Origin: Lingula anatina
Taxonomy: Eukaryota > Brachiopoda > Lingulata > Lingulida > Lingulidae
Length of the DNA: 64,000 bases
Assembly: GCF_001039355.2 (NCBI RefSeq)
Contig: NW_019775636.1
Span: 832,211 to 896,210 of the forward strand
Direction of reading: 5' to 3'
Shown here: piece by piece, positions 1-10,949 of the stretch
How the letters are laid out: the number at the start of each line of letters is the position of its first letter
How positions within the stretch are numbered: position 1 is the first letter of the stretch
Notes under the pieces: model-generated
Databases searched by the model: none
The model's input: only the letters and a program-made list of their open reading frames with translations
What the model was told of the DNA's origin: nothing
Program-made: the position numbers and the translations under genes

Positions 1-775
1 AAAAAACACTTTTCATTCAATACAGACAACTGATCAGCTTATCGCAGATTTTTATTGTTGTTAAGCATCATTTGTACAAATTTCATAAATATTGGACTAG
101 ATTTGACAAAATTATTAACGTTTAACTATTTCAAGTCCTGCGAATTCCCAGTCTTTTCAATGTAATTTTTGGTTTTTGCAAATATATTGTCCTAAAAAAC
201 ACTTTTCATTCAATACAGACAACTGATCAGCTTATCACTTATTTTTATTGTTGTTAAGCATCATTTGTACATATTTCAGAAATATTGGACTAGATTTGAC
301 AAAATTGTTAACGTTTAACTATATTAAGTCACAGTGTAATTATTCAATTCAATTCATTTCTGTACTGGTACATAGATTGTCATGACCTTGTACAATTTGA
401 TATACTATGACGATACAATACAATTAGTGCATTACCATTTCTCTAGTTAGTATTATGTTGCCTATAGCCATTTGTGAATGAAAAAATAATCTTTATATAA
501 TTATTAGATTTCTCAAATATATCATCCAAAGAAGATACTTTTCATTAGACACAGACAAGTGACCAGCTCATTACAGATTTTTGCTGTTGCTAAGCATTAT
601 TTGTACAAATTTCAGAAATATCTGACAAGATTAAGCAATTCGATTTGCCAGCCTTTTTAATGTAAATTTCAGTTTTCTCAAATATATTGTCCCCAAAAAA
701 ACACTTTTCATTAGACAAATTCAACTGATCAGCTTACCTCAGATTATTAAAGTTATTAAATCATTAATGTTGTTA
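1..775. repeat. Tandem array of a ~193-bp repeat
   Basis: Units start with AAAACACTTTTCATT and continue through CTGATCAGCTTATC, TTGTTAAGC and TTTGACAAAATTATTAAC. The first two units are nearly identical over about 190 bases, and a third and a diverged fourth follow. The same family recurs at 36.4-38.4 kb and 45.2-47.3 kb, each time next to integrase gene pieces. The array is interrupted at 345-497 by a LINE tail. No coding capacity is visible. Confidence 0.85.
345..497 (-). mobile_element. 5'-truncated LINE 3' tail with 8-bp target duplication
   Basis: This segment closely matches 58.25-58.41 kb, the 3' end of a LINE remnant read on the minus strand. It is flanked on both sides by TAATTATT (337-344 and 498-505). 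The flanks rejoin into an uninterrupted 193-bp repeat unit, so the insertion into the array is directly visible. The AATTCAATTCA end is the likely LINE 3' tail. Short insertions sharing only the 3' end are typical of LINE retrotransposition. Confidence 0.7.
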
Positions 776-3450
776 AGCTTAATTGACCTGATAGGCCCTG
801 TGTTGTTATCAGAGAATGGCAATAGATACATCCTCACTCTGTCAGACTACTACACCAAATGGATGGAGACATACCTAATTCCTTCTAAGGATGCAGCAAG
901 TGTGGCCAAGGTCCTTTCCTCTATATTTTACAGGTATGTACATTCCACCAAAATGTAATCTGGAGGATTCATTGTGAAATTGTGAAAAAAATTATACATT
1001 TATGGTTGTAAGTCAAATATAATTCAGTTGAAAGACTATGTATTTAAAAGTAATTTGTGTCACTATGCCATTGACATTCTTGCAAGTGACAAGTGTCTGT
1101 TTACTCCATCCTAAATAACACATGCCTTTTTGAAAATGAATAGCTCTGTGCATATGTTATATTTTTAGGTTGAAGAAAATGTGTCAAAACATTAAATAGG
1201 TTGGAAATATTTTTTGCATGAATCACTTATTTGTCTCATGGACTGGAAATCTGTGGAAGGTAGTAAATATGGTAATAAAGAAATTAGTTAAACTTAATTA
1301 GTTTAATACCTGCCACACCTGTCTCTAGACAAATATATGCTTCATTCAAAAATGTTTGTTGTTTAACCTATATTTATGTGGTAGAGTTAAAGTGATGTTT
1401 TCTTTTTTCCTCAGAATGGGTGCCCAAAAAAAACTTCTGACTGACCAGGGGTCAGAATTTTGTAATGAGGTAAATGTCTTTAAAGTTTGTAATATGAATT
1501 AAGAATTATTAAGTCTTTGGCATAAATTGGAAAATGGAAAGGATACAATCACCACCCCTTTATGTTCTGCCAAATATGATAAAGGTTTTATGGTGAATAT
1601 TGGATTCAATCTTGTTGGCATGCCTGTGAATGTGTCACTGATTACCAGTGACATCCATTTCTGTACTTATCAGTTTAGAGTATATGTAATACTGAAAGCC
1701 TACTCTGCTTAATTATAAACATTTTTTATTATCAATGTAAACTGTTTTTAAAATACAGTTGAAAATGACTAAGTAGGATTATGTTTTTACATATAATTTT
1801 CATACATGGGCAATTCTTTGGAATTTTTTATATCCCTATAACCATGGAGTGGACTGAACAACTTTCAAGGAGGGCAGTGATTATCCATGAAAAGTCTTAC
1901 TCTTTGCATCAATAGAAGCAAATATTTGGAAAAATGTGCATAACGTCTCCCAGTGCAAAAATTGAATTGCCCATATACATATTTACCCATTTTAATATCA
2001 AATATTTTATTTCTATAGCTGCTAGATGACCTTTTGAAAGAGTGGGGAATCAAACACAAGACTACAGCTGCACACCAGCCACAGACAAATGGCTTAGATA
2101 AGTGGTATAACAAAACACTCAAGGCATCACTGTCAAAAGTCACTGATGAGAAGCAGAATGACTGGAAAAGATATCTGGAACAGTGACCTTTGCCTATCGT
2201 ACAACACCTCACTGCGCCACTGGATACTGTTCTTTTTTCCTGATGTTCAACAGGGAGGCTCGGCTGCCATGCGAGGTAAATAGTATGCATACAGATGCAT
2301 TATGCAAGAACAATGTCCTTGTGAGCTTGTTGATGTCCTATATTTGTTCCAAAACATCATTTGAGCAGACTGAGGCCAGAGCTATGTTCAAATCATGGCA
2401 TGATGACAAGGCATATTAAGACAGCAGACCCAAAAGTAATTACTTTGGGAATATTGGGGTTTATAAGGGTAATACTCCAAATATTTTATACTCAGAAAAA
2501 TGAAATGGCATTTTTAGGTGTATATTCTAGCCAGACTTTAAGGATTGGTTATATTTTGGCATAAAAAACAGCCCAAGCCCCCTTAAATATAAAATGCATC
2601 TTTGCTTTTATTATCATAGGGATGATGACCTTGTCTACCATTGCATTGCTGGCATATTATGTACAAATGAAATTCTTATATTTCATCAAAACAATAATGA
2701 GTGTATTGGCGCCTCTTAAAAGATGTGGATTAATTAATAAACATAATTGATTTTGTTCGTTTTTGATCATTAATTTCTGATTTTGCAGTTGAGGTACATA
2801 GAGAAAGAAGTGACAATGCCCAGCAAAGAAGACTGTAATGTGCAGGTGGAATTCCAACACCAGCAACTTACTGCGTTACACGCTAAGGTATGCATGTGGG
2901 ACTTACATGTTCAACTTCCTCTGAATATGCTATTTCTTAAGTTTTTTTTTTTTTTTTTGGTTCATGAAAGATTTAAAAGTAGCCCCTTACATTGAGCAAT
3001 ATTTCGTTTCACACAAGTTTTATAAAAAAAAAGATGTCACACATAATCTGTTCATAAAAATATTGCAACATTTATAAAAATTTGTAAAAATGTGTCAACA
3101 GAATAGTGATGGCAACAGGTGCAGTATTGTAATTTCTGGGTAATTTCTAGCTTCATTTATCCTGCTGGCTTTGTGCACAGTATAAGTTTATACGGCAAAA
3201 ACTTGAACTTTGCTTCTTCCATTTATACTGAAACATAACCTATTTAATACAATTTCTATAAACTATGTATTTTCAGTACATGAAGAAAGTTGAGAAGTCT
3301 CAAGCAAAGTACAAGAGATAGTATGAGGCAAAGAAAGGAAAGAATGTATTTCAATTAGAAAGTGGAATGAAAGTTCTGAAGAAATAACTTTCATAAGGCT
3401 GGGTGGCAGACAGTTTGGATCAGTGTTAAAGTCGAACTTTGTAAGATATG
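767..3450 (+). pseudogene. Spliced Ty3/Gypsy- or Ginger-type integrase, decayed
   Basis: Five segments read as one integrase. About 774-933 gives DLIGPV and TLSDYYTKW (first catalytic Asp). 1415-1469 gives LLTDQGSEFCNE (second Asp). 2019-2179 gives HQPQTNGLDKWYN, and 2183-2275 gives FAYRTTPH and FNREARLPCE. 2789-2887 and 3277 onward give the C-terminal basic region, with RLGGRQFG near 3393. Each junction has AG/GT bases and the phases agree (2, 0, 0, 0), so this looks like a gene with introns rather than a fresh retrotransposon. The catalytic Glu expected in the NGLVERFN-type motif aligns with Lys. Damage includes a one-base deletion making TGA at 2180, a TAG near 3319 and a shift near 3385. 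The 5' end merges into repeat. Intron-bearing integrases are known in Ginger transposons and in the host gene GIN1; which applies here is inference. Confidence 0.75.
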
Positions 3451-5807
3451 TCTTCTGAACAGTAATATGTGCATTCAGCCATTTGCAATATGGTTCCAGT
3501 ATCTACTTTATATCTGTTCAACAAGAGGCCTATCATATACTATAATTGATACAATTACTGCAAATATATCCAATTCAGCATATGCGTTTCTGTATATTTA
3601 CATGTATGACCTTGATGAAGTGTAAATGTCACAAGAAATTTATTTATGGAATGGATTTGAATACTCTTTATTAATCATGCCAGTGCAAAGGATATTATGG
3701 ACAATATGTTTGAGATGTTGGATATAAACTATAAACCACTGCTGTTTGGAAATCTTTTGAGACTGATCACTGTACCAAGGACAGCATAAACAGAGACTGA
3801 ATATAACAAACCACTAGTATCAAAGGACTGAAACATTTCCTTTGATCTTACTTAATTTACACTAGCAGGTGGGAAAGGCAGTTTGTATCAGTAGGTTTTC
3901 AAATTTGTTTGGATGTTATCTGTTTGTTCCCTATGATTGCTTGTGTTCAATTTAACTGTAAATTGCATATATTGTTCATTCCAACTACATGTAATTCTAA
4001 TGAATAGACATTGTTTTTGTACTGAGCAAAGGAAAATTTGTTTCACAATAAATCTTTGTAAATCAACCATTTTTTCAATCTTGGAATGTTCTTTGTTTGT
4101 TTAACATTGTAGTAACAATGAAGTGCCTGATAAACATAGCAGTAATTGTCATCTGACAAGTCATAAGCATATTTTACATATAAATTTAATACCTAAGATC
4201 TACTATGACAGACGATTCATACATTAGTAAGGTGTAGTCAAGGGCTAATTTTGGCAGGTGGCATTGTCTATCTATTTTTGCAGGTCATTTTTATATACAG
4301 ACACTGTAAATGTCTGTATATATTCTGATTGGTCTGTTTGTCTGTGCCGTCGCTTTTGCTGTCTGACATGTGAAGTTCGCCCCATAACTTTCAAACTTTA
4401 TTTTTGTTTTACTTTTAATTTACTGAGTGGCTTTTTTGGTAAAGAGGCAGGTTGCTTTTGAAAATTGGCATGGTCGGCTTACATTTATAGTAATTTTTTT
4501 TTTTCACAATTTTGGTGATGTTTGCCCCATAACTGCCAAACTGTATTTTTGTTTTACTCCAGATGTACTGAGTAGCTTTGTTTGGTAAAGAGCCAGGTTA
4601 CTTTGAAAATAGCCATGATCTGTTTACATTTATGGTTATTATTATTTTTTGTGTGAATTTTTTTATTTTTCACATATTAGCATTTTCAGTGGCTTTTATA
4701 TCCCATGGAACTGAATCACTTGCTAGTTTTTCAATGTTCACGTTACCTGTAGTACATAATGTAAGAGGGTAAGAGTGATTATGCTGCTTTAAAGTATTAT
4801 GTAGCAGTGCATCAAAGTTGGCCAAAACTATTTGGTGCACTATTTTCTGTGTAGTGCCTGAACGTTTGTCAGCTTTGCTGCCTTGTTTCCTGTATGGTGT
4901 CTGTATATTTGCCAGCTTTTCTGTCTAGTTTAATAGAAATGACCAATAATGTATAATCTGCTGACTTAAACCTGGAAGCAAAACTGATCTGACAATAAAT
5001 TATGGCCATATTTTACATGTAACTTAAATAATGAATTACGATCTACCATGGCTTCTTTGTTCAAGAACTAATTTTACCTATTTTTAGCTCGTTTTTTAAG
5101 AGAAATAACATTAATATATGATCTTCTGACTTGAGCCTAGAAGTAAAACTGATCTGACAATATAGCCATATTTTACATATAAATTAAATAACTAAGATCT
5201 ACCAAGACAGAAGATTGTCGACTGCTTCTACTTCTGTTTTAGCAAAACAACTTTAAATTTTGGGTTTTCATTTCAAAATATCAAACCACGAATTTGGAGG
5301 AAAAGCTGGAAGAACTTCTCCTTATATGAAAGGTAAAATGCAAAGCAAATTTAACCTAAAATCATTAAGCTCTGAATTGAAAAGGTATTTGAAGATTATG
5401 ATTAAAACGGAAGTCACCTAAAAGTTAGCATTTTCCAGGAACGCGTTAGCAGCGACATTTAACAAAACTGGCAAGGTGAACTTGAGGAGACGTCTGAGCT
5501 AAGAACCTGTAATTCATTAAAATGTATTCACAAAGAAAAATATCTGGATTTTGTAATGGATGATGAAAACAAAAAAATTCTTAGTCGTTTTCGCGTTTGC
5601 GCACATTTACTTTACATTCATACAGGTTGATACACAAACATTTATCCTCACTGGTGTCACTATGAAGTTCAGACAAAAAAGAACGTCTTTGCTGCGCCGT
5701 TTATATCCGAGGGCCGAGACACCAATCAATTAATGCACAGCTTCATTTTTCGTCGACCCCCCTCCGTTGTTGTTATTTTCTCAGTGGTTACCCTCACTCC
5801 TCACTTA
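3451..5807. other. No supported gene; diverged repeats
   Basis: No open frame looks coding. A segment ending in CTAAGATCTAC-type sequence, with TGATCTGACAA and CATATTTTACAT, occurs three times (about 4142-4215, 4975-5055, 5133-5215). The 4.8-4.93 kb part resembles 35.16-35.28 kb, which suggests an old duplication linking the first 5 kb to the 34.8-38.4 kb region. Confidence 0.5.
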
Positions 5808-6202
5808 GGCCCCATTCAAAACAGATGATCCGAGTACTAACTGATCCGCCGACTTAATATGGCCGACCGCTGCAGGGGCCTAGCAATTAAACCTCGGAGC
5901 CGAGATTTAATCCATTGGAGGCGTCTCGATAGTCCGAAGGTTCTTTGGTCCGAAGGTTCATTGGTCCGAAAAGTGGTAACATTTTCATCGATTTTTTAAT
6001 CAAGGGTTCATTGGTCCGAAGGTTCTATAGTGAATATTCAGACCAATGAACCTTCGGACTATTGCTACGGCCCCGATCCATTTGATGGAGCGTGTGCAGG
6101 CGGGGAGATAATTAGGAATCAACGACATCTCTAGATAGTGTGGTCGGCCATACTTAGTCGGCGGATCAGTTAGTACTGGGATCATATATTCTGAATGGTG
6201 CC
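5808..6202. mobile_element. TA-flanked palindromic MITE (395 bp)
   Basis: The ends are inverted repeats of about 65 bases, beginning CCATTCA and containing GTACTAACTGATCCGCCGAC. Both ends abut TA (5806-5807 and 6203-6204), the target duplication of Tc1/mariner-type and some other elements. The interior (5930-6060) has several copies of GGTTCATTGGTCCGAA and one inverted copy, so a second palindrome is nested inside. No protein is encoded, so it must be non-autonomous. The superfamily is not certain. Confidence 0.8.
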
Positions 6203-6454
6203 TAATATTCTGCCTCGTAGGCACTCTGTTGATTTGGTAATCGTTTGGTCATGTTCAGAGTGCAAAAATTTTATGTCTATAGTTTTGTGCCTTGTAGTTC
6301 TTCTAGTCTTAAAACAGTCTAACTCATGTTTTAATTGGGAATTATAATAAAAACAATAACCTCATTCATTTGGGATGAAAGTCTATGGGCAAAACAAAAT
6401 GGCTTGTTTGTATAATAACCTGATGGTAGCGTTTTAGATTGAAGGAAAACAGCA

Positions 6455-6880
6455 ATGTGTCTTCTCTAACACAATCCCAGGACAGTGATACTGTTATGTA
6501 ACCAGGTGAACATTTTGGTGAGAGGTATTCAGATAGGACCAAGGTCAGGAGGAAGAGGAAGAAGCTTCACGTGCCACATTGCCACAATGTCCACACGTAG
6601 ACTGAAATTTTGGCACTGAGAACTGATGTAGTTTGTTGTAAGTACTGTATAGATGATATAAGGCAACACTGATCGGTTTATGTTGACGATATTTTATCAA
6701 AAAGTATGCATTTCCCACTTCAGGGGTAATTGTTCTTGGGTATATTTCATTGACATGAATTCGAATGCCGAAATGAGCTTGAAAAGTTAAATAACTTTTT
6801 ATGTTGCTTTTTCCAGAAGGAAAGTATTTGCTCATAAAGAAGTGAGAAGATTATCCCAGCCGTCCAAATGTCTGAACGCG
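6455..6880. repeat. Dispersed repeat, copy 1 (pairs with 63.3-63.9 kb)
   Basis: The stretch from TGTCTTCTCTAACACAAT through GGTGAACATTTTGGTGAGAG to a final GTCTGAAC matches 63282-63900 in order, with gaps. On the minus strand both copies read FSV, then a CxxC pair (CGHC here, CGNC there), then a stop at the same place. A 96-codon minus-strand frame is open here but not in the partner, so I do not call it a gene. It may be a transposon piece or a duplicated terminal exon. Confidence 0.6.
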
Positions 6881-6904
6881 TTATTCCGTCTTAAACAAAG
6901 CAAG

Positions 6905-9900
6905 GCGACAAAGCAGGTAACTATCGGTACATTCTCAGCTCCTAATAGGTGCCTTTTTTATCTTACGACAGCGGCTTGTGCAAATTTATCCTGACTATTA
7001 AAGTTAACTGACAACAAACCAGTGGTTTTCTAGAGAACTAACCTCGACCAGGAAAGCAAACGTACATTTGCTAGACACTGTCGACCTCCCTTGACTTCAA
7101 TTTTCATGATTCAATTTCATTCCATCCTTGATATTACAATCTGGAATAAAATGCTCGAACAAAGTATCTGATTTTAAAAGAAATTGAGCTAAAATGCTAG
7201 TGATCGGATTATGAAATTAATTAAGTGGATGAATTGGAATAAATTAATTGGTAAAATCATTATTTTTCTGTCTATAAAAGTGAAGTGTTTTTAATAATTA
7301 CATGTAGCAAATTCTGAATTTATGTCAGACTACTCACAAAATAAGCAATATAATGCATAAATAAAACAAGAGAAAAAACAAACACTTTCTGCATCCTTGT
7401 GCTCTGTAAACCACATGTTAATTGTCATTGACCAGTGTTTATGTTATCCTACGGAACCGAAACAATTTTATATTACTACATTGTAACCCTGATCCCCGCA
7501 TTTACAAAATCCAGAGTTATCTTTATCAAAACTAGGCTTTCTGTAAAATGTTTACATTTATCTACTTTTAATTCTGCAAATATATAAAGTCCAAACACTG
7601 ATATCTTTTGTAATAGTTGGTATACAGAGCAGCGTGATTGTACTGTCGGTTTTCTGTTTTTATGGTAAAATTATCTATGTTGGCAAATATGTAGTCTCCA
7701 TCACAATACTCCCCGTGGAGGGATATGGCTTAGCTTAGATAGAAAAATATAAATATTAGTATGTTGATGTGTAACAGTGTGTACAGGGCATGCAATAATA
7801 ATAATGTCGTTATAAAGTATGTCATTGTATAGAACGTGTAGGTTCAATATACCGAGTATATATCTATTCTTATATATATAAAATAACTTTTATATCTCTT
7901 AATACATAACCAAAAAGGGTCTGTGTAAAGATTATATTTCACTTCATTAAATCCTTAGATATTTTTTCTCTCACGTGGATTTTGTTTAATTTATTTCGTC
8001 TTTCATTTAATTTCAGTGTCTCGTAACAACCGTCTGCGATGAGATTGGACGCACACCCAGCAAAGACATCAGATTCGTGTTCGCCAGCGCCCGCACCCAT
8101 GTCAACGTTGTCTTGCGTTTGTCGTATAGTCAACTTGCAGGGCTGACATTTGATTTGGTTTGAAATGCAATGTTTGCTTTGGGTTGTAATTTTCTGCATC
8201 AAAACGTGTATCGAATGAAGTGCAGTGTGCAACAGATGTTTTATTCATGAAACTTCTAATGAAAGGGACTAAATCCCAGCGTCAGGCCTGCACGTCACTC
8301 GTTTATTATTATACATGTGTAAATAAGTTGTAGTACAGCACTCTATCCGCACACGATGTTTTCATTGTGATATATTTTTATATCTATTTATTTTATGTTC
8401 ATACCCACCAGTTCCCGAACCTGAAACGGTACTTTTGAAGTTATCCTTAAACAAAAAAAAAAAAAGTGACTTGTTTAAGTGATCTATGAAAATAAGATAA
8501 TTGTTGTAAAATTATCATCAAGTGATGTGCAGGTAGAGCACTGTGCTAGTACGATCGATTTAATGTTTGATTGTAAAATTTTGTTTTTGGGCAACCATGT
8601 AATAAGACACGAAAATGAACGTTTATTCATATTAAATCGGATACAAATATTGATTTTAATGAAGCTAACTTTAGGAAAAAAAATAGTCGCGACTTCATTA
8701 CGTAAAATGCATACAGGGATTTTATTGTGGGTTCAATGAAAGAAATGAACGAGATGTAAATCTACAATAAACTGTAAACGTTGTGATCCAAATTATGCAA
8801 TGAATAATTAACGGCAGTATAAAATTGTAAAATGTGCTCAAGTTATTGCAGAATTGCTCACACGTATTAAAACGGGTCTTTTTAGAATTGTGAATATGGT
8901 AAGAATAAACTTCCTTTGGTTCCCGGTGTTATGATATAATAGTAGTGTGTCTGATCAGTGATAGACCCATAGTTTTATTGTTGGGATGGGGTAGAAGTGT
9001 TTGTATTTTCAGAAAATCAAACCAGGGGTTGGTTTAGTTTTTTTTTTTCGAAATTAATAAGTTTTTTTTATTAAAAAAGGACAATTAACTTTTACCTTCA
9101 TTACATAGCGGAACTGTTCACAAAGAGAAACGGTGAATAGTAGGAAGTGTTTCCTTTTGCATCTTTTGTCAATTAAAATGTATATGTAGGACTGGCATTT
9201 ATCGCATCTTTTACAACTTGAAATTTTGAAAAATCCTTATCAAACTCGTATCAAAAACTACAGTTGTCGCAAAGCTCTGTTTTGGGGGTAATGGGTATTT
9301 CCTAGTAATTAAACGAACTTTTGTAGACTGTCAACTTTTGTCAATCCTCTAAAATATGATTTTTTTCTGTTAATTGCCAATTAACTGACTTATCGTCTAA
9401 AAATCCCTTTTCTTTTGTGATTTTTTTTTTTGTCTTATCAAATATAAAAAATCAAAATACTATCAGAAAAATGACACTTTGGTTGGTTAGAGTAAGTTTT
9501 ACACAGAATTGGAAGGTCAGAGTTTTATTTAATGTTGGGTGATTGAGAACAAAAGGCCCGATTGGGGGCCAGTCCTGCACATACTGTTGGGTTATTTTTA
9601 CTGAGTGTTTCTTGATCACTGAACACCCGAGATCTTTGAGATTATTAGCATTTTCTGAGTAAATGTGATTAGTTATTTTAAGTAAGCTAGACTTGTTTTT
9701 GCATAACCTTTTCAATTTTGTTTACATATTGTTCTTAATATGACTATGACTGGGATAAGGTTGTAAACTGACCATGTCTTCATGCTGTTCTTGATTCGCA
9801 CGACGCATAGATTTAAGAGTTCACTCAAAATTGTGCCACCAAAATCCTATTTTAAGATTTGAAGAAAAGAAAAGATGGCGCAAAATACGAGGTACATATT

Positions 9901-10733
9901 TATCTATGAGAAAAGCACTCATCAAATTTACAGAATTGAATAATGTTTGACTGCTGTTTGGTGTTGTGTGTGATCATCAGCATGGCGACATAGAGTAAGT
10001 TGTGGGGTCGTGTGTGTGTTCCCGCGTGCGGGGGTAACGCTTACATGAGATCATATGCATTTTGAATTATCAATTTGATACCACCTTTGAATTTGGATAA
10101 AAATGTCCCTCGTTGAAATTTTGGATCGGTCACAAGACAAATACACCAATGTCAACTTTGAACAATGGCTGTAAAATACTTCACTTCCAATCTTCAACTT
10201 TCTCTTTTAAGTCGCAGCAAAAACCTGAGAATTTCTTGTTCTGGTCAGTATTATGTGGTCTCGTATGCAGTGTTCTTGGACACTTTTAAAAACCAAAACG
10301 ATTAATCTTAAACGACAATTTTCAAAATGCATAGAACCTCCGACACATTAAGTTTTAGATAGTTGTATTTAAGCTTGATTTACATCTCGAAATGCGAAGT
10401 CGTTATGAAAATTACTTTTTATGTAGATCCATAAAGTAATGTATGGGTTTTGCATAGATCTGTATAGTGGAATATTTGCTTGTATCTGTAAAATAAACGT
10501 ACATTAAATTTTTAATAGATGTAGTTTCAAAATGTGTAAAATGTCACATCTTCATCCCTGACTTTCTTTTCTTCAGCTCAACTCGAACCTTTGGTTATCA
10601 ACTTTGTAGTCTTCTTCGTCTGTCGCCTTACCTATTGAGCCACTGCCTCAACTTGCCTTTCTACGTTCGTATGATCCTCTTGTAGTAGTCTAAATTGTTT
10701 ATTTGGGTTTATTTTTGCAAAAGGTAATTTGCT
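6905..10733. other. No supported gene
   Basis: AT-rich sequence with scattered stops in all frames. A slightly GC-richer patch at 8015-8165 is open in two frames (one per strand), but it has no recognisable domain and no clear splice context. I see no transposon ends here. Confidence 0.5.
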
Positions 10734-10947
10734 GGGACCTAGAAGCGCCAGGAATCGAACTGGGGACCTTCTGTCTTAGAGGCAAGCGCGTTACCTACTC
10801 CTCTAACTGTTCCCACCCACCCTCCCCGGGTAGACTTTCTTCTTATAGTAACCAAAGAAAAATTCTAATAGAACCCTTTTGTAATTCAAAAGTGCCCGAG
10901 CCAGGAATCGAACCCCAACCCCCGGCTACCACTGAGCCATGTAGCCA
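10734..10947 (-). repeat. Two degenerate tRNA-like sequences
   Basis: On the minus strand 10734-10814 contains a TTCGATTCC T-loop-like motif and a clover-leaf-like order, but the T-stem and acceptor stem pair poorly. 10893-10947 has ATGGCTCAGTGGTAG (A-box-like) and GGTTCGATTCC (B-box-like), but the anticodon arm is missing. These fit tRNA pseudogenes or heads of tRNA-derived SINEs, not working tRNAs. Confidence 0.55.
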
Positions 10948-10949
10948 TC

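Noticed and set aside
6545-6835. 96-codon minus-strand frame with CGHC
   Set aside because: The partner repeat at 63.3 kb does not keep the frame outside the short CxxC stretch.
7939-8232. 97-codon minus-strand frame (MGAGAGEHESDVFAGC)
   Set aside because: No recognised domain or splice partner, and an equally long plus-strand reading exists.
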